A stretch of 64,000 bases of DNA from Siphonodentalium dalli (taxonomy: Eukaryota > Mollusca > Scaphopoda > Gadilida > Siphonodentaliidae): NCBI GenBank assembly GCA_032622095.1, contig CP136069.1:5938976-6002975 (forward strand), read 5' to 3'. The first letter of the stretch is position 1. Every line of letters starts with the position of its first letter. This document shows positions 9,455 to 20,178 of the stretch, one piece after another. Position numbers and translations under genes: made by a program. Under the pieces are notes generated by a model, which was not told the origin of the DNA, did not search any database, and was given only the letters and a program-made list of their open reading frames with translations.

Positions 9455-12318
9455 GATAAATACATGAAATACAAATACAGCTCCATGAAAACACACATTT
9501 ACCAGCAGAGTTCCATCTAACACACGAAATACCAACACAGTTCCATGAAAACACGAAATACCAATACAGTTCCATGAAAACACGAAATACCAACACAGTT
9601 CCATGAAAACACGCGAAATATACCAACAAAGTTCCATCTTAAATACCAATACAGTTCCACGAAAACACAAAATACCAACACAGTTCCATCTAGCACACGA
9701 AATACCAACACAGTTCCATGAAACACGCGAAATATACCAACAAAGTTCCATCTGAAATACCAATACTATTCCATGAAAACACAAAATACCAACACAGTTC
9801 CATCTAACACACGAAATACCAATACACTACCACCAAAACACGAAATACAATACAGTTCCACGAGTACACACGGAATAGCAATAGAGTACCATAAAAACAT
9901 ACGAAATACCAATACAGTTCTACGAGTCCACATGAAATACCAATGCAGTTCCATCTAACACACGAAATACCAATGCAGTTCCATCTAACACACGAAATAC
10001 CAATACAGTTCCATGAAAACACACGAAATACCAATACAGTTCCATAAAACACACGAAATACCAACACAGTTCCACAAAAACACACGAAATACCAATATAG
10101 TTCAGTGAAAACACACGAAATACCAATACAGTTCCATGAAAACACACGAAATACCAATACATTTCCACGAAAACACACGAAATACCAATACAGTTCCATG
10201 TAGCACACGGATTACCAATAAAATTCCATGAAAACAAACGAAATACCAATACAGGCCCGTGAAAACACGAAATACCAATACACTACCATGAAAACACGAA
10301 ATACAATACAGTTCCACACGGAATAGCAATATAGTTCCATGATAACAAACGAAATACCAATACAGTTCCATCTAGCACACGGATTACCAATAAAATTCCA
10401 TGAAAACACACGAAATACCAATACAGGCCCGTGAAAACACGAAATACCAATACACTACCATGAAAACACGAAATACAATACAGTTCCACGAGTACACACC
10501 GTCACGGAATAGCAATATAGTTCCATGAAAACACACGAAATACCAATACAGGCCCGTGAAAACACGAAATACCAATACACTACCTTGAAAACACGAAATA
10601 CAATACAGTTCCACGAGTACACACAGAATAGCAATATAGTTCCATAAAAACATACGAAATACCAATACAGTTCTACGAGTCCACATGAAATACCAACACA
10701 GTTCCACCTAACATACGAAATACCAATACAGTTCAGTGAAAACACACGAAATACCAATACAGTTCCATGTAAACACGAAATACCAATACAGTTCCACGAA
10801 AACACGAAATACCAATACAGTTCCACGACAACAAATGGAATACCAATAGAGTTCCATGAAAACACACGAAATACCTGTACAGTTCCCTGTAACACACGAA
10901 ATACCAATATAGTTCCACAAAAATACATGGAATACCAATACAGTTTCATGTAACGCACGAAATAACAATACAGTTCCATCTAACACGCGAAATACAAATA
11001 CAGTTCCATGTAACACACTAAATACCAATACATTTACATGTAACGCATGGAAATACAATACAGTTCCATGACAACACACGAAATAGAAATACAGGCCAGT
11101 GAAAACACGAAATACAAATACAGTTCCATGAAAATACATGAAATACCAATATAGTTCCATATAACACACGAAATACCAATACAGTTCCTCGACAAAACAT
11201 GGAATACCAATACAGTTCCATGTAACACACGAAATACATGTACAGTTCCCTGTAACACACGAAATACCAATATAGTTCCACGAAAATACATGGAATACCA
11301 ATACAGTTTCATGTAACACACGAAATAACAATACAGTTCCATCTAACACGCGAAATACAATTACAGTTCCATGTAACACACTAAATACCAATACATTTAC
11401 ATGTAACGCACGGAAATACAATACAGTTCCATGACAACACACGAAATATAACTACACGCCAGTGAAAACACGAAATACAAATACAGTTCCATGAAAATAC
11501 ATGAAATACCAATATAATTCCATATAACACACGAAATACCAATACAGTTCCACGACAAAACATGGAATACCAATACAGTTCCATGTAACACGCGAAATGC
11601 CTGTACAGTTCCATGTAACACACGAAATACCAATATAGTTCCACGAAAACACACGGAATACCAATACAGTTCCATGTAACACACGAAATAACAATATAGT
11701 TCCATCTAACACGCGAAATACAAATACAGTTCAATGTAACACACGAAATACCAATACAGTTAATGTAACGCACGGAAATACAATACAGTTCCATGAAAAC
11801 ACACGAAATAGAACTACAGTCCATGTACCACACGAATTTCCATGCATGAAAACACACGAAATACCAATACAATTCCATGAAAACACACGAAATACCAATA
11901 CATTCAATGCAACACATGCAATACCAACACAGTTCCATGTAACACACGAAATACGTGTACAGTTCCATGTAACACACGAAGTACATGAACAGTTCCACGA
12001 AAACACGAAATACCAGCACAGTTCCAGGGAAATATATATACCTGATATACAAATACAGTTCCAGGAGAATATCTGAAATACAAATACAGTTCAAGCTAGA
12101 ATAATACCAAACATACAAACACTGTTCATGAGAATATCTGATATACAAATACAGTTCAGGCTAGAGTAATAATAAACATACAAACACTGTTCCATGATAA
12201 TATCTGATATACAAATACAGTTCAAGCTAGAATAATACCAAACATACAAACACTGTTCCATGATAATATCTGATATACAAATACAGTTCCATGATAATAC
12301 ATGATACAAATTCCTCTA
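9455..12318 (+). repeat. 31-bp minisatellite, roughly 95 copies, with higher-order structure
   Basis: The unit is about 28-31 bp: CACGAAATACCAATACAG followed by TTCCATGAAAACA. It lacks stop codons on the minus strand in all phases, so long overlapping minus-strand reading frames rich in WYFVCF and GTVLVFRV peptides run through it. Their overlap in all three frames marks them as artefacts. Multi-unit blocks repeat: a 171-bp block at about 10,204 and 10,375, and a 361-bp block at about 10,987, 11,348 and 11,710. The right end shifts to a 66-bp sub-array (12,060-12,300) with TTCAAGCTAGAATAATACC. Confidence 0.95.
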
Positions 12319-12540
12319 CAACAATATTGTGTGAAAATTGGCATAAACCATTCACTTTTGTCTACTATTTCCCTCAATAAATAGGGCTCCTTCTGCATTT
12401 TCATTTATCTGTCGTCTGATTTGATCACCCTAGCATCCCTCTAAATGAATAACAGACCATTCATATCTACACTTTGACTGGGAGAATCCATTTAGTATAG
12501 AATGGTTAACTGGAGGTGCTTTGTATATTCAGAACATCTT
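12319..12540. other. Spacer between two minisatellites
   Basis: Ordinary AT-rich sequence; no repeat or coding feature is recognised. Confidence 0.4.
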
Positions 12541-12733
12541 AAAATTGTTTCTCCACAGTAGCATACATGTACCATACATCACTGTATATGCACCATCCAT
12601 CATTCTACATGTACCACTCATCACTGTATACACAAAACATACAGCACCATACAAGCACCATCCATCAGTGTACATATACCACACCTGTACTATCCATCAT
12701 TGTACATATACCACACATGTACTATCCATCATT
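12541..12733 (+). repeat. CATCATTGTACATATACCA minisatellite, left part
   Basis: Irregular units of roughly 30-35 bp combine ACATGTACCATACATCA and CCATCATTGTACATATACCA. The array continues beyond the hAT-like insertion at 13,629-13,865; the two halves rejoin exactly at an 8-bp duplicated site. Confidence 0.85.
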
Positions 12734-13628
12734 CAGTGGTGGCGCCAGTGGGGGGCACGGGGGGGGGGGCTACTCCCCATTGTCGGTGAGCTCTAGCCCC
12801 CTCGTCGGGGAGGACTTGTCGGGGGTTTTCTATATGTAAGTCGGTTGTGTGTATAAGATGAAGTAATCATGTACAGACTGTCAGTGTGGGAAAGTGTCAG
12901 AGAGAGAACATACAGCGGAATATATCCCACACAAAATATTCATGGCACATGTTCCCATTAAATCCGGGGGTATTCCCCTGTATTGTTACACCATCAGCGT
13001 TTTAGTGGTAATGAAAATATATTGAAACACGTGTGCTTTATCATTGCTGGCTACTCTGGCATTCGTCACAATGGCACATTGGTCTATAGAACCATTGAGT
13101 ACCTACAGTATGGCCACATGTTAGCTATATCCCCGACAGTGAAACACCATGCTGGCACTTGCAACTAATGAAATTAGAAATTAGAACTGACACAGACAAG
13201 TGGCCTCCCTAGAATGTAGGAATTTTCACAACAATTCATGGGTTTTAATCTTCGAGTTATCTCATATGCTAATTATGGCTGATAATTTAAAAGAAATTTA
13301 ATTATCATATCACTGACTTGTCTCAGGTCAAATATTAGTGCGGCGCGGCCTTAATTCTACTGTTTAATTGACACCACCATAATATATGTGTTATTATTTA
13401 CAAATGTGATAATGTTCATCAATCATAAGCAACTGCAGATCTATTAGAATTATCCAGGCTCCAGCTAAGAGACTATATTTACTTCAATATGGTTTTGTTC
13501 ATTGGTTCGCCACACACACTATATGTGCGCTCATTTCACATACCAACAGGCAATATGGTGTAATTTAGTGTAGCCCCCCTGTCGGGGAGCACAGCTCCCC
13601 TGTCGGGGATTTTCTGGTGCCACCCCTG
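12734..13628. mobile_element. Non-autonomous hAT-like element K with 8-bp target duplication
   Basis: The left end CAGTGGTGGCGCCAG and the right end (complement CAGGGGTGGCACCAG) form a terminal inverted repeat. Both ends are followed by G/C-rich sub-terminal sequence with short inverted CCCCGTCGGGG/GTCGGGGA motifs. The flanks are perfect 8-bp direct repeats CCATCATT (12,726-12,733 and 13,629-13,636). An 8-bp duplication with CAG-type ends is the hAT signature (known). The 895-bp interior has no reading frame resembling a transposase, so it would need one in trans. Confidence 0.85.
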
Positions 13629-13865
13629 CCATCATTGTACATATACCATTCAGCGCCATACAGGTACCACCCATCACTGAATACATATACCATATAGCAC
13701 CATACACGTACGATCCATCATTGTACATATACCATACAGCACCATACATGTACCATAAATGTACAATCCTCCATTGTACATATACTAAACAGCACCATAC
13801 ATGTACCATCAACAATTTTATATATACCATACATTACCATACATGTACCATCCGTCACTGACATT
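13629..13865 (+). repeat. CATCATTGTACATATACCA minisatellite, right part
   Basis: Continuation of the array that precedes the hAT-like element, with units such as TACATATACCATACAGCACC and ATACATGTACCATC. Minus-strand reading frames rich in GTCMVLYGIC are a by-product of the repeat. Confidence 0.85.
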
Positions 13866-14019
13866 ATTAAATTGTTGTGACGAAAGTCACGTGCTACATT
13901 GTATGTTATCAATTGAGACTATATATCCTTGGTGCAGTGGAGGCAAATGGCGGTATCTGAGCCTTTGATCTCGATAGAAGATGAGTTCGTAGTCTGTGTT
14001 TTCCACACAACGCATGGAT

Positions 14020-14330
14020 TGTATTGTGGTGGTTGCACCGCGGGAGACCGACCTCGTGTGCGGTTTTATGAGAACACGTGTATTCCCAAACTCCAGGCAG
14101 AGTTATCTCCCATCGTTCCGCTGAGATACTATATCGCAGTGATAACTAGAGGGCGCTGTATGGAGTTTGCACGTGTATTCCCTACCAAACAATATTACTG
14201 CTCACTGATAACACATTATTCCCGTGTATATATTGGAGCAGAATGATCCAGAATGTTATTTGACGCAGAGCTGCGAGGCAGTTGTACCCAGGGGAAAAGA
14301 TGCATTGTGAGCCGTTGTGCCATCAGTGTA
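14020..14330 (+). repeat. Dispersed repeat X, copy 1
   Basis: It shares GGTTGCACCGCGGGA, ATTACTG then TGATAACAC, CCCGTGT then TATTG, and TTTGACGCAGAGCTGCGAGG then AGTTGCACCCAGGGGAAAAG with copies at 15.87, 16.28/17.14 and 20.14/20.82 kb. A 105-codon reading frame (13,929-14,246) overlaps it. That frame starts in a unique stretch but ends in the repeat and is not preserved in the other copies, so I do not call it a gene. Here the TTAA-containing segment is altered to GAATGTTATTTGACGC. Confidence 0.65.
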
Positions 14331-14471
14331 CAGTAATGCCCAAAGTAATTGACCACTTAACCACAGCAGAGTTATGGGTAATTTTTCAGGATTTAGTCGG
14401 AAATATGGCTTGTAGCCATTCATCGGAAATTCTGCTGTGGGTTAAGTAGTCAATTACTTTGGGCATTACTG
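14331..14471. mobile_element. TA-flanked foldback MITE of family D (D2)
   Basis: It has a perfect TA on both sides (14,329-14,330 and 14,472-14,473). The ends CAGTAATGCCCAAAGTAATT and their complement are complete, and the two arms meet after about 70 bp, making one hairpin of 141 bp. It sits at the end of dispersed repeat X copy 1. The Tc1/mariner-type assignment rests on the TA duplication and CAGT ends. Confidence 0.85.
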
Positions 14472-14668
14472 TAGCATAACCAGGATATCTGAAATGAGAG
14501 ATTGTCCAAAGCAAACTGTCAATGTTTTTTTTCTATTGTACGGATCTCACGAACTTCCAAACAAATTAAATTCCGAAACATTCTTGGCGGTAAAGAAGTT
14601 TATTTTAGATAGTGGCCGTTTCTCATAGATCACTTCCATTTGCATGAACCGCTTTTATGTTGTGTCAA

Positions 14669-14671
<3 letters not shown>

Positions 14672-14742
<71 letters not shown>

Positions 14743-14777
14743 CACACTCTCTTTTTCTCTCTCTTCCTCTCTCCCTA

Positions 14778-14875
<98 letters not shown>

Positions 14876-14880
14876 TCTCA
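14672..14880 (+). repeat. CT dinucleotide microsatellite with an interruption
   Basis: About 34 CT units are followed by a 40-bp interruption (GTTCACACTCTCTTTTTCTC and similar), then about 50 more. The whole stretch is almost purely pyrimidine on the plus strand for about 200 bp. The serine-leucine and arginine-glutamate frames on the two strands are artefacts. Confidence 0.97.
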
Positions 14881-15504
14881 TGCACCCTCACCCTTAACAC
14901 CGTATTGCAATGTTATAACCATATCTCAATCCTAAACATGTAATAACATTCCAATCAAACAAAACTATATATCCGTCTGCTTTACCTCAAGTGATATTTC
15001 TGTCACATGAGATCACATTTGTTCCACGAGGAGAGGACTTTAACAAAAGCATTTTGTTTGTTGTCCAATCCTCTTCATAAATCTCTATGTATATCTATGT
15101 ATCTTGTGTTTGTGTGGTGTTTGATTCTTGAAATAAATATTGTTTACACCAATGCTTGTTTTCCCCATTTGCATGTTCTGCATGATTCTGAACTAAAGCT
15201 TGTGTCACCAGTCCTGGTCACCGTGCAAGCAATTCGAGAGGCGCCGATGAGTACTGTCAAATGGGAAATATGATACAACAAGAGGTTGAACCACAGCCTG
15301 GTGTTGGCATATGTGTACACACCCCCTCGATCTACCGAATTGATACATGCACCGATCGGAGCCAAAATTTACAATAAACAAAGGAGAATAACTCTAAAGT
15401 TGAAATTTCGTTAAAGTGATGTGAAACACTCCGGTGGGGTGATCAAATAGAAATGGAGGACAATCTTAAAGTGATGTGAAACACTCGGGAAGGGTGATCA
15501 AATA
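14881..15504. other. Mostly unassigned; a 59-bp duplication at 15.41-15.53 kb
   Basis: AAAGTGATGTGAAACACTC and GGGTGATCAAATAGAAATGG are repeated once in tandem. The part at 15,205-15,260 (GTCACCGTGCAAGCAATTC) resembles 17,425-17,455, and 15,374-15,395 resembles 17,550-17,570, indicating another dispersed repeat fragment. No gene is supported. Confidence 0.5.
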
Positions 15505-15838
15505 GAAATGGAGGATAATCTTGCTCAAAGTAGTTATTTTTACAAATCTTAAATCCAAACTTGAGAACGCACACCGCCATTATTATATATTAATTAATTT
15601 CACTGACTCTCGACGGCGAAAATAATTATCGTTACTTTATCGCCGAATCGAGAAGTAAATATTTACATTTGAGCGTACATGTAGTTCAGATGATGTTTTC
15701 TATGGAGTGGTACGGTCGATTTGCTTGAGATTTTCGGCGATGTAGTAGAATGCTTCATTCCTCCAGTTGGCATACTGCCTGAAAACTGATTTGACAGTTT
15801 AACGCACCCGAATAAGTCCGTAATATATCTTTAAAACC
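15505..15838 (+). repeat. Dispersed repeat E, copy 2
   Basis: Direct counterpart of the copy at 1.88-2.22 kb, with scattered substitutions and small indels. It ends immediately before dispersed repeat X copy 2. Confidence 0.7.
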
Positions 15839-15865
15839 CCTTGTTATTGTGGCTATTTACATTGT

Positions 15866-16069
15866 AGTGTGGTTGTTGCACCGCGGGAACCGTCTGTGCA
15901 TGTGGTTTTATGGGTGCATGTGTATTCGCCTGCTAACACAATATTACTGCGCGTTGATAACACGTTATCCCCGTGTGTATTGAAACAGAAGGCTATTTGT
16001 TTAAATAATTTGACGCAGAGCTGCGAGGCAGTTGCACCCAGGGGAAAAGATTCACTATGGATCGGTGTA
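15866..16069 (+). repeat. Dispersed repeat X, copy 2, with an empty TTAA site
   Basis: This copy is uninterrupted: CTATTTGTTTAAATAATTTG runs straight into ACGCAGAGCTGCGAGG. The TTAA at 16,001-16,004 is the position occupied by foreign DNA in copies 3 and 4. It ends at a TA into which a family D element is inserted, as in copy 1. Confidence 0.75.
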
Positions 16070-16177
16070 CAGTAATGCCCAAAGTAATTGACCACTTAAC
16101 AACAGCAGAATTATGGGTAATTTTTCAGGATTTAGTCGGAAATATGGCTTGTTGCCATTCATCGGAAAGCTCTCGGC
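16070..16177. mobile_element. Family D element, left half only (D3)
   Basis: Starts TA-CAGTAATGCCCAAAGTAATT and continues through CAGGATTTAGTCGGAAATAT to GGAAAGCTCTCGGCGA, then switches directly to family B sequence. The right arm is absent, so it is either truncated or interrupted by the family B element. Confidence 0.75.
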
Positions 16178-16287
16178 GAATGAGGTCATCAGAGGGTGAA
16201 TTTAGTGATGATAGCCCGCTGTACGGGATAGCGTCACTAAATTCACCCTCTGGGTACCTCAGGCACACTAAACTCAGGCTTGTACAC
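16178..16287. mobile_element. Family B single hairpin (B3)
   Basis: GAATGAGGTCATCAGAGGGT is followed by GAATTTAGTGATGATAGCCC, then by the complementary arm GGGATAGCGTCACTAAATTC and the outer end CACTAAACTCAGGCTTGT. Only one of the two family B hairpins is present. Confidence 0.75.
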
Positions 16288-16365
16288 GTGTATTCCCTAC
16301 ATTATTACTGTTAACTGATAAGACATTATTCCCGTGTGTATTGAAGCAGATTGTTATTTGTTTAA
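16277..16365 (+). repeat. Dispersed repeat X, copy 3, left part
   Basis: CACGTGTATTCCCTAC, ATTATTCCCGTGTGTATTG and AGATTGTTATTTGTTTAA match the other X copies. It breaks at TTAA (16,362-16,365), where an inserted element begins, and resumes at 17,138. Confidence 0.75.
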
Positions 16366-16385
16366 CCCTTTACCCAACAGAACGG

Positions 16386-16617
16386 CCCTGTGCCAATGCA
16401 TTCTCTTATATATGCGAGTCGACCATATATGTCGCCATCGCATATATAAGAGAATGCATTGGCTTAACACATTAAAAATTATAAAATTGTTAAAGAATGT
16501 AAGAAAAAATGGTAAAAAGTGTTAAAAAAAGAGTTTTTTTAGGCCAATGCATTCTCTTATATATGCGAGGCGACCTATGGTCGACTCGCATATATAAGAG
16601 AATGCATTGGCACATGG
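16386..16617. mobile_element. Family A double-hairpin element (A2)
   Basis: CCCTGTGCCAATGCATTCTC opens a first palindrome. A spacer of about 80 bp of A/T-rich AATTGTTAAAGAATGTAAG-like sequence follows, then a second palindrome ends GCATTGGCACATGG. The family C mini-hairpin found in other spacers is missing, so this is a short form. Confidence 0.85.
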
Positions 16618-16887
16618 CATAATTCGCAACCGCTTGTTTTTGACTCTCTTTATAATATGTTCATAAATTCAAATCACTACAATTATTTATTAAACGGCTG
16701 TGTAAAATGTTAAGTTTCCTCCAGCCAACGTTAACCCTTTACCCAACAATCCGGCCAAAACCGGCCAAAACCGGCCAAATAAAGCTTCAACAGCCTAAAA
16801 TATCTCCGGTCTGTCTCAATAGAACCATACAAATATGGATATCATTGGAACCGGCTCCTTGACCACATTGTGATAGTTACAGTTATG

Positions 16888-17117
16888 CCCTGTGCCAATG
16901 CATTCTCTTATATATGCGAGTCGACCATAGGTTGCCTCGCATATATAAGAGAATGCATTGGCCTAAAAAAAAATATTTTTTTAACACTTTTTACCATTTT
17001 CTCTTACATTCTTTAACAATTTTATAATTTTTAATGTGTTAAGCCAATGCATTCTCTTATATATGCGAGGCGACCTATGGTCGACTCGCATATATAAGAG
17101 AATGCATTGGCACAGGG
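16888..17117. mobile_element. Family A double-hairpin element (A3), inverted relative to A2
   Basis: Same short form as A2. The spacer reads as the reverse complement of the A2 spacer (TTCTTACATTCTTTAACAAT), so A2 and A3 are mirror images inside element P. Ends are CCCTGTGCC and GGCACAGGG. Confidence 0.85.
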
Positions 17118-17137
17118 CCCTTCTGTTGGGTAAAGGG

Positions 17138-17650
17138 TTAAATCATTTGACGCAGAGCTGTGTGGCAGTTGCACCCAGGGGAAAAGATGCACTATGAATC
17201 GATATACTATAAATCTGATCTGATACTGTACGAGAGATTGTCCAAAGCTATATGTGCCAATATATGGTAGATATTTGGCACAGCAGTTCGAATTGGGTTC
17301 TAATCCCATCCGAATCCGCCCAAAATATATATATAAATAAAAAAATTAAAAAGCCCATGTATATAGCTATAATTATGCCAATGTTTGTAACTTCTGGCTC
17401 CGATATAAATCTTGTGCCATCTTTTGTCACCGTGCAAGTAATTCCAGCAGCGGCGTAAGGGTGTGGGGCGATGAGACAATGAAAGTTTGCATCTCATGAC
17501 AAGGTACCGAACTGAAAAAATAGAGAGGACGGAACATAAATTTGAAATGAACAAAGGGGATAACCTTATTAGGGAAAATGGTCTTGAAATCCCGTGTATA
17601 ATGGTGAACAGAAGGTTGTATTGTGTTTATTCACCGCGGGAACATATGCA
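17138..17650 (+). repeat. Dispersed repeat X, copy 3, right part and continuation
   Basis: It resumes with ATCATTTGACGCAGAGCTG and GTTGCACCCAGGGGAAAAG, then GAGAGATTGTCCAAAGC, which also follows copy 1 at 14,500. The middle part (17,420-17,460, GTCACCGTGCAAGTAATTCC) matches 15.22 kb. The end (CACCGCGGGAACATATGC) restarts the X motif. No family D element is present at the equivalent TA. Confidence 0.6.
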
Positions 17651-18058
17651 AGCCTGAGTTTAGTGGTCTGTCATTTACATAATGAGGTCCCCAGTGGGTG
17701 AATTTAGTGACTCTATCCCGTATAGCCGGCCAACATCACCAAATTCACTTACTGTGGACCTCATTCTGCATAGCCTCATCTGCTAAGGGAGACAGAGACT
17801 CAGATTGAGGTTCCCGAATTGTGAATTTTGTTATGTACACCCATTGGGAACCTCTATTATGCAATGTGTCATCTGCCAATGTGGGAATATAGAGAAATTA
17901 AACTAAACAAAAATGTAAGTATCTGAAGAAGTTTCATGAGAAATTTTATAATAAACAAACATCCCAGAGAAGTTGAGGCCTAAGAAGAATGAGGTACACA
18001 GAGGGTGACTTTAGTTACGCTAGCTCGCTGTGTGGGATAGCGTTACTCAATTCATCCT
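17651..18058. mobile_element. Family B element, double-hairpin form (B4), split by the 2-kb element
   Basis: First hairpin: CATAATGAGGTCCCCAGTGG to GTGGACCTCATTCTGC (about 17,678-17,770). Then comes the inner domain with CCATTGGGAACCTC and ATGCAATGTGTCATCTGCCA. The second hairpin begins at about 17,980. The complement of the second arm is broken after ATTCATCCTC and continues beyond the inserted element with TGGGGATTTCATTCTGC (20,112-20,128). Confidence 0.75.
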
Positions 18059-20113
18059 CAGAGTCGTTATCTCGTGGGAATCCGGATTCAGAATCCAAAG
18101 CCGATTACGGGGGCGGGGCTAATTCCCGATTCCAGGTCAGATTTTGAAATCCACGTGGTCTCCGAAACTATGTTTAATGTTCTCCCAGCGTCAAACATGG
18201 CTCATGTATTTGACACAAGTATCATTTGTTTCTTATATTTATAAAGTTCACGTTTGTTGTGAAAGTCATGCTTTTCTTCTATGCGTATATACACGGTACA
18301 TAATTTGCTGCCAATCCGACTTAATCGCATCTTTTTTTCAAGTTAAAGTGTGTTTATTGATGAGGGCAAGCATTTAATTCTAACAGCTCTAGGCCTCCTG
18401 AATCAAATTCCGAATACACGAAACTTGTCAGTTGCACAGGGACGTGACGACAGGGGTTGGTTGGTTGTCTCGACACCCCCCCCCCCCCCGAACTTTGGTA
18501 CAATTTGCTTAGCTGTGCAGTCATTCATACGTGAGGAAAAATCAGGATTCTTTTGACTAACTGTTCCAAATAATGATACGTACAAGCCAGCAAACGCAAC
18601 AAACAAACCCGATTTTAAATAAATACATATACAAACTTATGACTAACTCGGGAGAGGGGGTGACCGGTGATCTGTATATATATGTTCAACTTGTTTTGGT
18701 AGTCATGTTGCTTTGCCATTACTAATTATTTATTTTTCAGTGTAATAACATATGGGAGAGGGGGGTACCCTTCAGTGAGTCAGCACTTGTCCTCCAATCC
18801 CATTGTAGGTATAAACAAATGTATGTGTTATATATCATGTGTTATCTAAATTTGACAAATATTTGAAATAAATATGTTTAAACTAAACTTTGGTACATTT
18901 CCACAGTTGGAAATTTCATGCATGACACAACATTAGTTGGACATTAATTTGACACCATATATAGGTTGGAATTGTTCTCATTGTTTGATTTTTTCAACCA
19001 GTAAAAGTTGGTAATTTTCCAATCTTAGTGTTTGACAGGTTGGATATTTCCAAGGGGTGCAAATGGAATTCTGCGAACCTGTGAGATTGATGTTTGGTTC
19101 AATGGGGGGGGGGGGGGGGTGCAGTTGGTCGGAAATTTGAGGAAACCTCTAGCCACGTCCCTAGAACTTGTACGTGTGGGTACTTAATCAATAAATTGAC
19201 TGACATTTCCACTATATAGTCCTGAGATCCTAGAATAAGCTTTACATTTCTGTGTGTGCGATTGGGGGATGCAGTTCACCTGCGGTCACAAGACCACAAC
19301 ATTAGCTTTATGAGCAAAGCTTTATTTTCCAACTAATATACAGCACGTTGGCCAAAAAATGCCTGTGTTTGTTGTCTATACAGAGACTATTGTGCAAAAC
19401 GACTGCATTTAACGAAACAAAACATTTTAAACATGAAATTGATATAAGACTAGATAGTACATGCGTGTATCTGATAATCTAACGATATCATATAATCCTA
19501 CTATTTCTTGAATAAGAAGAAACATTATAATAACGAACACAGCAGAAGACATATCCATGCAGGTTCACATGAATTCGGTCAATGGTGACGTATCCGCCGA
19601 ATTCGAAATCGACATGCGTTCGGGCGGTATTTTAAGGATGGAATTATGAAATGGACATATAAAAGTGACAATACAATCAACAATGATTTGCTTCGCCATC
19701 AGCCGAAGTGCTCCCCCAGCGTTACTATCAATAGCGTTATTATTTGGCTAATTTCAGTAATAATCTCCCAGTTTACATTCGATAAAACAAATTGGTCTCC
19801 GCATTTAAAATTCTTTGATATAGATCGTTTATATTCTGCAATAATTGTACACAAGAGACGGATTCTTATGTTTTATTGTGTTTTTAAACTCCGAGGTGGC
19901 GAAATCTCTGGTTTGTTTACATTACGAACATTTGAGTCCGTAATCGGAATCGGAATCCGAATCTGGATTACCACGAGATTGAGATTACGGTCTGTTCGTT
20001 TACTGATTCTGCCAATTTCTGGTCTGTTCGTTTACCGAACCAAGTCGTACGGGGTCTAATCTGTAATCTGAATCCAGATTCTGAATCCGGATTCCCACGA
20101 GATAACGACTCTG
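18059..20113 (+). mobile_element. 2-kb terminal-inverted-repeat element T, complete copy
   Basis: The ends are inverted repeats of about 38 bp beginning CAGAGTCGTTATCTCGTGGG, with weaker similarity continuing inward (GAATCC/GATTACGG against GATTACAG). It lies inside family B element B4, whose sequence rejoins cleanly across it; a target duplication is not obvious. The interior includes G- and C-runs (18,477-18,490 and 19,105-19,119) and a 137-codon frame at 19,646-20,059. I do not recognise that frame, and it is broken in the second copy at 53.2-54.95 kb. Superfamily unknown. Confidence 0.8.
18132..18178 (+). other. Segment of element T resembling the 46-bp satellite unit
   Basis: The order CCAG, TCAGATT, AAAT, CCACGTGG, TCTCCG, TATGTTTAAT parallels the satellite unit order CCAG, CCAGATT, CAAGT, CACGTGTGG, CTCG, CATGTAAAT. 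Similarity is by eye, with gaps, about two thirds of positions. It gains weight because the satellite array ends at this same place in the other copy of the element. Confidence 0.4.
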
Positions 20114-20128
20114 GGGATTTCATTCTGC

Positions 20129-20178
20129 AAATCTGATAGGTGTGTATCCCCGCGTGAGGCAGACTGTTATTTGTTTAA
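20129..20178 (+). repeat. Dispersed repeat X, copy 4, left part
   Basis: GTGTGTATCCCCGCGTGAGG and CAGACTGTTATTTGTTTAA match X. It breaks at the same TTAA as copy 3, but a different element follows. Confidence 0.65.

Larger units (their letters stand above)
16366..17137. mobile_element. TTAA-flanked composite element P carrying two family A elements (piggyBac-like)
   Basis: Flanks are TTAA (16,362-16,365 and 17,138-17,141). The ends are inverted repeats, left CCCTTTACCCAACAGAA and right its complement. The interior holds family A copies A2 (16,386-16,617) and A3 (16,888-17,117) close to each end. Between them are a second CCCTTTACCCAACA end at 16,735 and a run of CCGGCCAAAA units. The TTAA duplication and CCC start fit piggyBac (known). 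No transposase is encoded. The matching empty site exists at 16,001. Confidence 0.8.

Noticed and set aside
9407-12148. Long minus-strand reading frames (up to 255 codons) rich in WYFVCF and GTVLVFRV
   Set aside because: They lie wholly in the 31-bp minisatellite, overlap in all three frames and have no domain; the repeat unit simply lacks stops on that strand.
13929-14246. 105-codon frame that could be a first exon (ATGGCGG start context)
   Set aside because: Its second half is dispersed repeat X, the frame is not kept in other X copies and no family is recognised.
14630-14943. Serine/leucine-rich and arginine/glutamate-rich frames
   Set aside because: Translation of a CT/GA microsatellite.
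17275-17320. tRNA or tRNA-derived SINE (GGGTTCTAATCCCATCC resembles a B box)
   Set aside because: No matching A box or cloverleaf could be built by eye around it.
19646-20059. 137-codon frame in element T as a possible transposase fragment
   Set aside because: It is broken in the second copy of the element and shows no recognisable catalytic motif; the element is best treated as non-autonomous.
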